NCBI GenBank assembly: GCA_035508275.1
Contig: DATJNI010000019.1
Location: 1 to 64,000 of the forward strand
Origin: DATJNI01 sp035508275
Lineage (GTDB): Bacteria > Patescibacteriota > Saccharimonadia > Saccharimonadales > UBA4665
Length of the DNA stretch: 64,000 nt
Direction of reading: 5' to 3'
The position numbers and the translations under genes were made by a program. Positions 43,052 to 51,167 of this stretch are shown in pieces. How positions within the stretch are numbered: position 1 is the stretch's first letter; the number at the start of each line of letters is the position of its first letter. The notes under the pieces were generated by a model, which worked only from the letters and a program-made list of their open reading frames with translations, searched no databases and was not told the DNA's origin.

Positions 43052-44059
43052 ATGTATAAAACGGTTGTAGTTATACCAAACTGGAATGGTGAAAGCAGTT
43101 TGGAAGATTGTATTAAATCCCTATTAAGTCAGACCGAAAAATCACATATTATAGTTGTAGACAATGGGTCCATAGATGGTTCTCTCAATATTCTTAAACA
43201 ATATGATCAAATAGAAGTTATAGAAAATAGTGAGAATAGAGGCTATGCCGGCGGTGTCAATCAAGGATTCAAAAGAGCTATTGAGCTGCGTGCGGACTAT
43301 GTGGCTCCATTCAATAATGACGCAATTGCAGATAAGAAATGGTTGTGGGAGCTTACTGAATGCATGGGGGGAAACAGACAGCTTGGTATAGTAACAAGCA
43401 AAATCCTAGACAGGGGTGGAAAAAGTATAGATAGTACCGGTGATTACTACACAGTGTGGGGATTGCCCTACCCCAGAGGAAGAGGTGAACCAGACATTAA
43501 TAAGTATGACGATACCGGTGAAGTATTTGGCGCTAGTGGTGGTGCAAGCTTATACAGAGTAAGTATGTTAGAAGAAATTGGGCTTTTCGATGAAGCTTTT
43601 TTTGCGTACTACGAAGATGTGGATCTTAGTTTTAGAGCCCAGTTAAGTGGATGGAAAGTTCGATACACCCCCAAGGCCATTGTCTATCATCAGATAGGGG
43701 CAACAAGTGGCAAAATAAAAGGTTTTACAACTTATCAAACTATCAAGAACTTGCCTCTGCTTTTTGTTAAGAACGTACCCGGAAAATATATATTCAAAGT
43801 TGGTTGGCGTTTTACGTTGAGCCAATGTCTTTTTTTTATAAGTGCTGTTTTTAGGGGCCACGCATGGGTAGCTATAAAAGGCAGTCTGGCAAGTGTATAT
43901 TACTTACCCGGTGCATTAAGAAAAAGAAGGATTATTCAAAAGAATAAGAACGTATCGGATCAGTACATTTGGAGCGTTATAATTCACGATCTTCCGCCAA
44001 ACGCTCTATCCTTAAGAAAAGCGAGATCGTATTGGTGGAGAATAAGAGGTCTTGGATGA
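43052..44059 (+). CDS. GT2-family glycosyltransferase (rhamnosyltransferase-like)
   Basis: 335 residues, GT-A fold. TVVVIPNWNGESSLEDCIKS, IVVDNGSIDGSLNIL, NRGYAGGVNQGFKRAIEL, YVAPFNNDAIADKKWLWEL (NND metal motif), GASGGASLYRVSMLEEIGLF and FFAYYEDVDLSFRAQLSGWK with the ED acid pair. This is the WbbL/RfbN-like pattern usually linked with rhamnosyl or similar transfer. Its stop overlaps the ATG of the following GT4 gene (ATGA), so the two are co-translated. Divergent from the exporter permease. Confidence 0.9.
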   Translation: MYKTVVVIPNWNGESSLEDCIKSLLSQTEKSHIIVVDNGSIDGSLNILKQYDQIEVIENSENRGYAGGVNQGFKRAIELRADYVAPFNNDAIADKKWLWELTECMGGNRQLGIVTSKILDRGGKSIDSTGDYYTVWGLPYPRGRGEPDINKYDDTGEVFGASGGASLYRVSMLEEIGLFDEAFFAYYEDVDLSFRAQLSGWKVRYTPKAIVYHQIGATSGKIKGFTTYQTIKNLPLLFVKNVPGKYIFKVGWRFTLSQCLFFISAVFRGHAWVAIKGSLASVYYLPGALRKRRIIQKNKNVSDQYIWSVIIHDLPPNALSLRKARSYWWRIRGLG

Positions 44060-45153
44060 AGAAAATTGTCATCGACGCCAGGGAACTAAACACCGGTAGC
44101 GGCCGATATGTTAATAAGCTGATTGAACATTTACAGAAGCTGGATAAAACACATAAGTACTTCTTGCTCATAAAACCAGAGGATATGGAGGGTTTTAAGC
44201 CCACTAATCCTAATTTTATGCCTGTGTCATGTCCTCATAAGGAGTTCACTGTCTCTGAACAAACAGCCCTTGCTAGGCAGATAAAAAGTCTGAAGCCTGA
44301 TCTTGTACATTTTGCCTTCCCCCAGCAACCGGCTTTATATGCTGGGCCAACTGTTACTACCATCCATGACCTGACTACGCTGAGGTTTTCTAATCCAGAT
44401 AAAAACCAGGCTGTATTTAAGACAAAGCAGAAAATATATCAGCAGCTGATGAAGCGAGTGGCAAAGAAGTCAGTGAGAGTTATTGTGCCTAGTGAGTTTG
44501 TTGAGGAAGATTTGATAGATTTTAGTGGTATTAAAAAGGATAAAGTAGTCGTTACTTATGAAGCAGCGGATTTAATTAAGGATGAGCCAAAGGTGGTATC
44601 CGAACTCAACAGACGAGACTTTATTCTCTACGTTGGCAGGTCTTTTCCTCATAAGAACTTGGAGCGCCTTGTTAAGGCCTTTGGTGAAATTCAGAAAAAG
44701 CGTCCAGACCTAATTCTGGTATTGGCTGGCAAGGAAGACGGTAACTACAAGAGATTAAAGCAGTTTGTGGCAAAAGCTAGAGTTCATAATGTCTTCTTTA
44801 CTGGGTTTGTTAATGATAGTGAACTTAAGTGGTTGTATGAAAATACCAGAGCGTATGTTTTTCCCTCTCTAAGTGAAGGTTTTGGGCTGCCAGGACTAGA
44901 AGCCATGGCTTATGGGGCGCCGGTCGTTAGTAGTAGCGCTACATGCTTGCCGGAAATATATGGTGGTGCGGCTAAATATTTTGATCCTTATGACGTTGAT
45001 GACATGAAGAACGCACTAGAAGACGTACTGTCAAGCAACACTCTTAGAAACGAGCTTATTAAAAAGGGCCACCAGCGAGTAAAGAAATACTCCTGGATAA
45101 AAATGGCAAAAGAGACCATGAAAGTATACGAGGATGTTCTAGGTAAGAGGTAG
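44056..45153 (+). CDS. GT4-family glycosyltransferase
   Basis: About 365 residues from the ATG at 44056; the longer frame from 43969 runs inside the previous gene. GT-B fold: KKIVIDARELNTGSGRYVNK start, HDLTTLRFSNP, VIVPSEFVEEDLI, ILYVGRSFPHKNLERLVKAF, FTGFVNDSELKWLYENTRAY, and FPSLSEGFGLPGLEAMAYGA with the E..E motif. This is the common mannosyl/rhamnosyl-type GT4. The start overlaps the preceding GT2 stop by 4 bases. Last gene of the glycan locus before jag on the other strand, with stops adjacent (45153/45154). Confidence 0.92.
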   Translation: MKKIVIDARELNTGSGRYVNKLIEHLQKLDKTHKYFLLIKPEDMEGFKPTNPNFMPVSCPHKEFTVSEQTALARQIKSLKPDLVHFAFPQQPALYAGPTVTTIHDLTTLRFSNPDKNQAVFKTKQKIYQQLMKRVAKKSVRVIVPSEFVEEDLIDFSGIKKDKVVVTYEAADLIKDEPKVVSELNRRDFILYVGRSFPHKNLERLVKAFGEIQKKRPDLILVLAGKEDGNYKRLKQFVAKARVHNVFFTGFVNDSELKWLYENTRAYVFPSLSEGFGLPGLEAMAYGAPVVSSSATCLPEIYGGAAKYFDPYDVDDMKNALEDVLSSNTLRNELIKKGHQRVKKYSWIKMAKETMKVYEDVLGKR

Positions 45154-45621
45154 CTACTTTTCTTCTACTTTAAGAACTATGTGACGGTCTCTACCTTCAC
45201 CCTCGGAGTCGCTTGTCAGACCGAATTCAGCGGCTAGTTTATGAACGACTCTTCTGTCTGCAGCATTCATGGGCTTGAGGTCCATGTCCTTTTTGGTGTC
45301 TTTGACCTGTTTGACCCACTCTTCAGCTTGATCTCGCAAGCGGTCTGCCCTTTGCTTTTTATAATCTGCCACGTCGACGTTAACCCTGGTGTTGGAAAAG
45401 TTGTTGTTCTTAAGGGCCGTGCTGGTTAGGTATTGTAATGAACGCATATTCTCGCCGTGTTGCCCTATTAGAAAACCGTTGAGTCTAGTACTTGGAACGC
45501 TTAGTTGAATGACTTCATCGTCACTGGTGGCATAAACGTCGGTGTTGAGACCAAAAAAAGATAGAAGGTCCTCAATATATTTTTTTGCATAAAGAATGGC
45601 TTCTTCCATAGATTCATTCAT
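45154..45621 (-). CDS. jag: Jag/KhpB RNA-binding protein (KH and R3H domains)
   Basis: 155 residues. A KH-type domain in the middle (LNGFLIGQHGENMRSLQYLT, GQHG loop) is followed by an R3H domain (KPMNAADRRVVHKLAAEFGL ... EGEGRDRHIVLKV). The N-terminal Jag-N domain seems missing, which makes it short for the family. It binds RNA in the cytoplasm and is linked with YidC and cell elongation in Firmicutes. Its ATG overlaps the yidC stop (ATGA), the usual yidC-jag order near the origin. Confidence 0.92.
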   Translation of the reverse strand: MNESMEEAILYAKKYIEDLLSFFGLNTDVYATSDDEVIQLSVPSTRLNGFLIGQHGENMRSLQYLTSTALKNNNFSNTRVNVDVADYKKQRADRLRDQAEEWVKQVKDTKKDMDLKPMNAADRRVVHKLAAEFGLTSDSEGEGRDRHIVLKVEEK

Positions 45622-46559
45622 TTTTTCTTCCTCCTATTTTTCTTCTTTTTCTTAGGAGTAGATTTTTTAGTCTTTGTCTTTGGCTTCGATGCAACAATCT
45701 CGGCTTCTGGGATACTTGATACATCTTTAGATGGCCTGTCGGCAATAGCTTCCATTTCTTCTTCGTCTTCTCTTAGGGCAATACTCTGTTGGATAAAGGC
45801 AACTATTCCACCAGTTAGCCAGTAAAGACTTAGGGCTGAGGCCAGGTTGACGGTAAAAAGGAAGATCATGACGGGGAGGAAGTAACGAGTACTTCGCCCA
45901 ACTGCTGCGTTGACTTCGGATTGATCGGCTTGGTCACCCTTGTTAGCTGATCTTAGAATCTCTCTAAGACCCTTTTGGTCTTTGTCTTGAGGCAGTAATT
46001 GCTTACTAGAGAAGTACTGCATGATGGCACTACCTAGGACAATAACCATGGCTGGCCAGTAGATATTACCGTCCTTAAGTGCTGGTTGGCTCAAATGGAC
46101 AAAACCAAGAAGTGTTTCATCAAACATATGGATGTTTTTGGATAGATGCTCCATCCAACTGAGGTGCTGGAGAGGTTTGTAGGCAAAAGCGATTATCTGA
46201 TAAGGGTCGTTAATAACTTTTCTAAGGCCGCTGTATAGCCCAATAAGAACTACGAACTGGAGTATTAGAGTTGGAAAGGCGGCAAAGGGGTTGATGCCCC
46301 GCTCTTTATATAGCTCCATGAGCATTTGTGATTCTTTAGCTCGGTCACCTTTTGTTTCTTTTTTAATACGCCTTATTTCTGGCTGGAGTTTGCGCATAGC
46401 TTTAGCTTGGTGCAGCTGTTTTTTAAGTAGTGGCCAAAGCAGCAAACGGATAATTATGGTGAAGATAATTAGAGCTACGCCGAAGTTATGCCCTGGGATA
46501 ATGGCATAGATGAGCACGAGCAAATTGAAGATAGGCTTAACAATCAGGGTTGTAAACAT
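45618..46559 (-). CDS. yidC: membrane protein insertase YidC/Oxa1
   Basis: 313 residues, the short YidC without the large periplasmic domain. FGVALIIFTIIIRLLLWPLL with the conserved Arg in the groove, KKQLHQAKAMRKLQPEIRRI coiled-coil loop, KERGINPFAAFPTLILQFVV, and late YFLPVMIFLFTVNLASALSL, YWLTGGIVAFIQQ. The highly basic tail (KKKKKNRRKKK) would touch ribosomes. It inserts proteins into the membrane with or without Sec. Second-last gene of the rpmH-rnpA-yidC-jag set. Confidence 0.95.
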   Translation of the reverse strand: MFTTLIVKPIFNLLVLIYAIIPGHNFGVALIIFTIIIRLLLWPLLKKQLHQAKAMRKLQPEIRRIKKETKGDRAKESQMLMELYKERGINPFAAFPTLILQFVVLIGLYSGLRKVINDPYQIIAFAYKPLQHLSWMEHLSKNIHMFDETLLGFVHLSQPALKDGNIYWPAMVIVLGSAIMQYFSSKQLLPQDKDQKGLREILRSANKGDQADQSEVNAAVGRSTRYFLPVMIFLFTVNLASALSLYWLTGGIVAFIQQSIALREDEEEMEAIADRPSKDVSSIPEAEIVASKPKTKTKKSTPKKKKKNRRKKK

Positions 46560-46607
46560 AGTCGACTAATACTATAACACGTTCTAAAGGTGTTCTATAG
46601 GGGTAGA

Positions 46608-46937
46608 TTAGTGCACTTTAGCTAGTAGGCTCTCGACTTGGTTTTTCAGCTCGTCCGCTGGCATTTCAGCAACTTGGTCACCGTATACGGTAATTATGTA
46701 ATCGATTTCGTCTTTTAAGTTATATTGTCTGACGATCTCATAAATACGGCGTCTAATCCTATTCCTCTTTACCGCCGATTTGTTAACTTTCTTAGCGACA
46801 ACAACTGCCACTCTGTAGGGACGATTCTTTCTCTGACCATACCTGAGGCTCAAGTATTGACCCCTAACGCTAGTGGAGTTAGCGTATACCCTCTTTAAGC
46901 TTCCGTATCCATGGAAACGGTGCCTTCTATTTAGCAT
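46608..46937 (-). CDS. rnpA: ribonuclease P protein component
   Basis: 109 residues, basic. RHRFHGYGSLKRVYANSTSV at the start and the diagnostic KSAVKRNRIRRRIYEIVRQY (RNR motif) that binds the P RNA. It helps mature the 5' ends of tRNAs. It begins 10 bp after the rpmH stop, the near-universal arrangement. The P RNA gene itself is not in the window. Confidence 0.94.
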   Translation of the reverse strand: MLNRRHRFHGYGSLKRVYANSTSVRGQYLSLRYGQRKNRPYRVAVVVAKKVNKSAVKRNRIRRRIYEIVRQYNLKDEIDYIITVYGDQVAEMPADELKNQVESLLAKVH

Positions 46938-46946
46938 ATCTTCCTC

Positions 46947-47084
46947 TTAAGCTGTAAGTTTGGTTCTGCCTTTAGTGCGTCGTCTTTGAAGTACGTTGCG
47001 TCCGGCTTTTGAGGACATTCTTTTCATAAAGCCATGCTCTTTGGCTCGTGATCTTTTCTTCGGCTGATAAGTTCGTTTGGGCAC
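46947..47084 (-). CDS. rpmH: 50S ribosomal protein L34
   Basis: 45 residues, found by translating the minus strand from the GTG at 47084-47082. The protein opens PKRTYQPKKRSRAKEHGFMK, the L34 signature, and ends GRNVLQRRRTKGRTKLTA. AGGAC at 8-12 bases upstream serves as ribosome site. First gene of the rpmH-rnpA-yidC-jag operon. A TTGACA box at 47144-47139 on the minus strand is a candidate -35, with only a poor -10. Confidence 0.95.
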   Translation of the reverse strand: MPKRTYQPKKRSRAKEHGFMKRMSSKAGRNVLQRRRTKGRTKLTA

Positions 47085-47195
47085 GCTTGAGTCCTGATCT
47101 TAAAAAATTTAACTAGGTATTGTCGTGACAACTATATCTGTCAATGGACATAAAGTAAAGTGAGACCGTCGCCCTCAGTGCAGATACAAAAATAT

Positions 47196-47540
47196 CTATC
47201 CTGGCAAAATAATATTTTGCACCCCTTTTACTGCTTTCTCCAGGATGTACGTTGGAGCCTTTTCTATATATTTCGCCCTTCTCGAACGAAAGTCGACGCT
47301 CCTTACGTGGAAAGGTAGAATAGCTCCTTTTGTTTTCGTTTTAGTTAGCTCTACTTCCTGTGGAAGCCCAATAATTTTACTAGTTATGGGACATATAACA
47401 GCTAGGTTGGTGTGGCGTGCGAGTTCTTTAGGAGAAAGTACCAGTACGGGCCTCCTCCCTGATTGTTCATGACCCACTCGAGGCTCTAGCACCATCCAGA
47501 CGATATCCCCCCTTTCAGGCACGTAGTCTGCATCAGTCAT
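47196..47540 (-). CDS. mazF: MazF/PemK-like toxin
   Basis: About 114 residues from the ATG at 47540. PERGDIVWMVLEPRVGHEQS and GRRPVLVLSPKELARHTNLA are the MazF/PemK start with the GHEQ/GRRP catalytic area; VICPITSKIIGLPQEVEL and VRSVDFRSRRAKYIEKAP complete the fold. These are ribosome-independent mRNA interferases cutting short sequence motifs. The start overlaps the antitoxin stop by 8 bases (ATGACTGA). The longer frame begins within the antitoxin. Confidence 0.88.
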   Translation of the reverse strand: MTDADYVPERGDIVWMVLEPRVGHEQSGRRPVLVLSPKELARHTNLAVICPITSKIIGLPQEVELTKTKTKGAILPFHVRSVDFRSRRAKYIEKAPTYILEKAVKGVQNIILPG

Positions 47541-47802
47541 TGATGATTTCTGCCCCAACATCAGGTCCCCAATCGAACTCACCATGTGCGTTGTTTGGCG
47601 TTGCTCCTTCGAGCATTTTTTTCAGAGTATACTCATCATTCGACTTTACTGGAGTGAGAATTATTGATTGCCCTTTTAGGCTCACCGTCACCTGCTGATC
47701 GTCTTCAAGTTTGGCGGCTTTAAGAATTTTTTTCGGCAACCGAACACCTGAGCTATTTCCCCACTTACGTACACTTTGTGTAGTTATAACTTCTGTCTTC
47801 AT
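47533..47802 (-). CDS. mazE: MazE-like AbrB-fold antitoxin
   Basis: About 89 residues from the ATG at 47802. A SpoVT/AbrB DNA-binding domain comes first (TQSVRKWGNSSGVRLPKKIL, the MazE hallmark), then QQVTVSLKGQSIILTPVKS, then an acidic flexible end (ANNAHGEFDWGPDVGAEI-like) that would bind and block the toxin. In-frame ATGs at 47820 and 47868 are less typical. A TGTATACA palindrome just ahead of the start is a plausible self-regulation site. It lies 55 bp from the CHAP gene end. Confidence 0.87.
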   Translation of the reverse strand: MKTEVITTQSVRKWGNSSGVRLPKKILKAAKLEDDQQVTVSLKGQSIILTPVKSNDEYTLKKMLEGATPNNAHGEFDWGPDVGAEIIND

Positions 47803-47811
47803 ATATACAAG

Positions 47812-47819
47812 TGTATACA
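47812..47819. promoter_or_regulatory. palindrome upstream of the mazEF pair (candidate operator)
   Basis: TGTATACA is a perfect 8-bp palindrome 10 bases ahead of the chosen mazE start, within a run rich in TATA and TTGTA. MazE-type antitoxins bind such sites to repress their own operon. Short palindromes arise by chance, so this is tentative. Confidence 0.35.
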
Positions 47820-47857
47820 TGTTTGTATGGTTGTCAACTTTTCTATCAGGTGTCTTG

Positions 47858-48364
47858 CTATAGCTCATTATGTATAAAGTTATAATTAGCAGCTAAAGAT
47901 GGCGGGTTCGACTTGTAATCCACTACATCAAGGCCTTTGACATTCATTTCAGAGATGTTCCAAGTGCCATCAGGGCCAACGCTTTCCACAAAGGCCACAT
48001 GGCCTAACCCGCCATCAACATCCGATACTTGCATAATTGCTCCGTAGCTTGGGGTGTGGTCCACTACATAACCATCAGCGGCCGCCCTAACAGCCCAAGT
48101 AGCTGCATTCCCCCAAGTATTAGGAATAGGTTCGCCAATCTGTTCTCTGCGAATAAAAACCCACCAGGTGCAATTACCCCAAGCATACAGATCGCCCGGG
48201 AATGACGTGATCGTCGACATTTGGCTAGCTGCGGAGGGCGTCTTAACATGCGTCAATGCAAATACGCTGAAAACTGGCATGAAAATCAAAAAGATTACAA
48301 TTGAACATGCGACAATAATTTCTTTACGTATCGACGTGCCCGTTTTAAGAAGGAGGGGGTTCAT
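47858..48364 (-). CDS. CHAP-domain peptidoglycan amidase/endopeptidase, anchored
   Basis: 168 residues. An N-terminal signal anchor (EIIVACSIVIFLIFMPVFSVFA) is followed by a CHAP domain: YAWGNCTWWVFIRREQIG with C65 as nucleophile, WGNAATWAVRAAADGY, PSYGAIMQVSDVDGGLGHVA with the catalytic His near 122, and ISEMNVKGLDVVD. It cuts peptide bonds in peptidoglycan. It is the last gene of the T4SS operon, overlapping the VirB4 stop by 4 bases, and fills the role that VirB1 has in other T4SS: opening the wall for the machine. Confidence 0.86.
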   Translation of the reverse strand: MNPLLLKTGTSIRKEIIVACSIVIFLIFMPVFSVFALTHVKTPSAASQMSTITSFPGDLYAWGNCTWWVFIRREQIGEPIPNTWGNAATWAVRAAADGYVVDHTPSYGAIMQVSDVDGGLGHVAFVESVGPDGTWNISEMNVKGLDVVDYKSNPPSLAANYNFIHNEL

Positions 48365-50085
48365 ATATAAAGTTCCTTAGGATTTGTTGTGATCAACGGG
48401 TGCTCTTTTTCTGAAGCAACTACCTTTAAGGCAACATGGTTTTGGTCTGCGATTATTAGCGCTTCACCCTTGGAACAAGTGAGGAGAAAGTCTTGCTCAA
48501 ATTCACTCAGCTTAAACTCGCTTGATACATTCTTTACAGTAGTTGTGTCCTGACGCATTAGAATCCTCAGGCTACTTTGAGATGCTATAGCTCTACCATA
48601 GTCGCTATTCAGAAAGTCATTTGCGGCTTGGGTAATTATTGCTACTCCTAGATAGTATTTCCTTGCTCGCCTGACCAACCCGGAGATAAAACGTGCGCTT
48701 TCTTCTTCCTGTAATAACAACCAGGCTTCGTCTATTACTAAAAGTCTTTTCTCGGGTCTCAACTTAACTTGGTTCTGAACATATATAGATATGATCAGCA
48801 TCATTATCTGTCTAAGGTTTTCTGGAACATCTTTGATGTCAAAGACTATGAGCCGGTTGTATAGATTTATATTGGTCGGGGCATTGAAGACGTTAGCTAA
48901 GCTGCCTGATATATACTTTTCAAGTCGCTCACAAAGTTTTAGTTGTCCTAAACCGTGAAGTTCTGCGTAGAAATCTTGTAAGAGCGGAGTTGCCTTGGGC
49001 GAGTTTTTATATGTATTAATAATTGCCTTGTCTACTGCAGCCCTTTCCCTAGGATTTAGTCCTTCTAGCATTAAAGCAATGATTTGAGTTAGATCCTGGG
49101 TATGTTCAGCTAAATCGTTTTTCTTTCTCTGGGTTGAGGCTATATCAAAAGGATTTATCTTTTGTTTAGACTTAATAGAAAGTTTTACGTAGCTTCCGCT
49201 TATAGACTCTGCCAGAAGTTTATATTCCCTCTCTGGGTCGATAACTATTACCTTAGTGCCTTGCATCAGTTGTCTTAAAATTTCTATTTTAGTTGCGTAG
49301 CTCTTGCCACTTCCAGATTCTGCAAAAATTATGCTATTAGCGTTATTTAGACTAAATCTATCAATAATTACTAGTGAGTTATTGGATTTATTGATTCCAT
49401 ATAGAATTCCGTTCTCTTGCACTAGTTCCGAGGACATGAAGGGGAACGTCAAAGCGGCGGAGGAGGAGTCTAAGTTTCTTTTTTGACTAAGCACATCCTC
49501 GGCTCTAGGCAAGACAGATTGAAGTGCTTCAATTTGTTGGTAGATGGCTGTCTTTGTATAGAAAAGGCTTGAAGCAAGCACCGATTCTAACACTTTGGTA
49601 GTCTTATTTAGTTCTTCCAGGGTGTCGGCTTTTATTGATATATAAATGGAAACTTGAAACAGTTTTTCTTGTCCCCTTTGAATCTTATCCCTCAGGTTTT
49701 TGGCTGACTCGAGAGGATCGGTTACGTCAGGCCCGAGTATTTGGCCACCGCGAATCATGGCGCGTTTTGTGGATTCTAGCTCTGTTATTTTCCTGTTTAG
49801 TTTAGGAAGCGCTTTAAACGATTGGACCTCGCTGATATGAAAGCTTATGTCGATATCTTCACTGAAGTTAACTAAATTATTTAGCCATCCCGACATCGCT
49901 TTAAGAGGATATCCGGATATTATTACTTGCCTAAAATATTTCCCGTCTATGACAATGTGGTCTTTTTGTTCTTCCAGTCCGGAGTAGGAAATTATATCCG
50001 TTAAGTCCTGTAATCCGTATTCATATAGCTGGCTATCGTCCTTTTTCTGTTTTGAAAGACGAGGTAATGCTAGTGAATTTAACAT
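48361..50085 (-). CDS. virB4: VirB4/TraC-type T4SS ATPase, large part of a split gene
   Basis: 574 residues. An N-terminal CagE/TrbE-like region is followed by the AAA-type ATPase. Walker A ESGSGKS at 256-262, VIVIDPEREYKLLAESI, Walker B RLLVIDEAWLLLQEEE, then RRARKYYLGVAIITQAANDF (motif typical of VirB4). It powers pilus assembly and substrate transport at the inner membrane. A strong GGGGAGG ribosome site precedes the ATG at 50085, inside the end of the preceding gene (7-base overlap GTATGTTAA frame). Together the two proteins (203+574) equal one full-length VirB4. Confidence 0.92.
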   Translation of the reverse strand: MLNSLALPRLSKQKKDDSQLYEYGLQDLTDIISYSGLEEQKDHIVIDGKYFRQVIISGYPLKAMSGWLNNLVNFSEDIDISFHISEVQSFKALPKLNRKITELESTKRAMIRGGQILGPDVTDPLESAKNLRDKIQRGQEKLFQVSIYISIKADTLEELNKTTKVLESVLASSLFYTKTAIYQQIEALQSVLPRAEDVLSQKRNLDSSSAALTFPFMSSELVQENGILYGINKSNNSLVIIDRFSLNNANSIIFAESGSGKSYATKIEILRQLMQGTKVIVIDPEREYKLLAESISGSYVKLSIKSKQKINPFDIASTQRKKNDLAEHTQDLTQIIALMLEGLNPRERAAVDKAIINTYKNSPKATPLLQDFYAELHGLGQLKLCERLEKYISGSLANVFNAPTNINLYNRLIVFDIKDVPENLRQIMMLIISIYVQNQVKLRPEKRLLVIDEAWLLLQEEESARFISGLVRRARKYYLGVAIITQAANDFLNSDYGRAIASQSSLRILMRQDTTTVKNVSSEFKLSEFEQDFLLTCSKGEALIIADQNHVALKVVASEKEHPLITTNPKELYI

Positions 50086-50690
50086 ACGACCTCCCCTGAA
50101 AAGTTGAACATTAACTCGCTTAAGGGCTGGTTCTTTGATTTTTCGGCGTCGTAAAAGCCATAAAACAGATTAACAATCTCAAGATTAGTTAGCCGTTTAG
50201 TCAAAATACCCAGTTTATTAAAATTCTTGGTTAAAATGTCGCAGTAGAGATTAAGATTTTCGGTGTGATTGGCTTTATCTTTAGCTTCAAAAGGGATTAT
50301 TAAATAGAACCTTCTTGTTAGAATTTTATTTTCTCTTACGAGTTTTTTAACAAATTGCTGGTAGTTTGATATTTGAGTTTTATATATTCTGTTTTCGACT
50401 GCAGCAAAGCTACTAAAACTAGCAACGTAGCTATCTATATCTATGGACCTTACTCGAACTACAATTTGCACCGGGCAAGGCAGTGAGTTTAGTAAGCTTT
50501 GGTAAATATCTATTGTGGCGTCTCTTTCGATGTCACTTTTTAGCTCAAAATTAATGGAATTAACTTCTAGAATCGCCCTGTACTCGTTGTTGTCGAGCTC
50601 AAGAATGCTATCGCTAACAGACTTAATGCTTACCTGTTTTCTAGATGATGCCCTATTATATGATGCCCTATTATTTGACCTGCGAAACAT
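50079..50690 (-). CDS. TraC-like N-terminal domain protein of the T4SS ATPase
   Basis: 203 residues. After a basic Asn/Arg/Ser start it shows VSIKSVSDSILELDNNEYRA, ILEVNSINFELKSDIERDAT, YQSLLNSLPCPVQIVVRVRS and RRFYLIIPFEAKDK, the order found in the N-terminal region of TraC/VirB4 proteins and in stand-alone TraC-like proteins next to PrgI in CPR genomes. It probably docks the ATPase to the membrane parts. It overlaps PrgI by 20 bases and the VirB4 gene by 7. The DNA for its N-terminus has a 15-base tandem repeat near 50646-50675. Confidence 0.82.
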   Translation of the reverse strand: MFRRSNNRASYNRASSRKQVSIKSVSDSILELDNNEYRAILEVNSINFELKSDIERDATIDIYQSLLNSLPCPVQIVVRVRSIDIDSYVASFSSFAAVENRIYKTQISNYQQFVKKLVRENKILTRRFYLIIPFEAKDKANHTENLNLYCDILTKNFNKLGILTKRLTNLEIVNLFYGFYDAEKSKNQPLSELMFNFSGEVVC

Positions 50691-51165
50691 ATGCCTTCAA
50701 CCCTGCTTTCTTATCTCTCGAAAACTTAATTTCTATATATTCCTCTAGAGAAAGTTTATTAAGACTTTCGAGGCTATACTTAATGTCCTCCATTGGTTTA
50801 TCTTCGACTACCGATTCTTGGTTTTCTATAGCTCGCTGTTTAGTGTCAAAGTTCGGACGAAAAGAAAGATCGTTTTTGTTGTATACATAGAACCTTGGTC
50901 TGGAGTTGAATCTATATATTAAGCGAGCCCAGGAATAAAGCAGTCTGCCATCATGCTTATATGCCAGGCTGGAGATTAATGCGGTTACCGCACAGCAGAT
51001 TGCAACTTTAAGAGCAGATATTTTTAGGGGTCTTGGGACTACAATAAATATTAGGAAGTCGCTACATATTGCAGCAACAAGAATTAGTAGCTGCTTAAAG
51101 GATAGATTCCCTGTTATTTTATCTTCTACCGTAGTTATCTGGGCCGGTATATTAGATGTCTTCAT
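50671..51165 (-). CDS. PrgI-family T4SS protein
   Basis: 164 residues. N-terminal NIPAQITTVEDKITGNLSFK is the PrgI/VirB3-like signature, followed by two close membrane helices (LLILVAAICSDFLIFIVVP and VAICCAVTALISSLAY). The hydrophilic tail has FVYNKNDLSF-like elements and a charged end (EYIEIKFSRDKKAGLKAY). PrgI takes the place of VirB3 in Gram-positive-type T4SS and sits next to VirB4. It lies between the VirB6-like and TraC-like genes, exactly as expected. Confidence 0.85.
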   Translation of the reverse strand: MKTSNIPAQITTVEDKITGNLSFKQLLILVAAICSDFLIFIVVPRPLKISALKVAICCAVTALISSLAYKHDGRLLYSWARLIYRFNSRPRFYVYNKNDLSFRPNFDTKQRAIENQESVVEDKPMEDIKYSLESLNKLSLEEYIEIKFSRDKKAGLKAYVSQVK

Positions 51166-51167
51166 AA

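Noticed and set aside
43969..44055. N-terminal extension of the GT4 protein
   Set aside because: It runs inside the preceding GT2 gene. The GT4 start motif begins at the ATG at 44056, which overlaps the previous stop as ATGA.
47813..47818. Shared regulon between mazEF and the gene at 39742 because both have GTATAC
   Set aside because: A 6-mer palindrome is expected about every 4 kb by chance. The spacing and surroundings differ.
50079..50690. Frameshift error breaking VirB4
   Set aside because: The second part has its own strong Shine-Dalgarno and ATG in a neat 7-base overlap, and stand-alone TraC-like proteins next to PrgI are known in this group.
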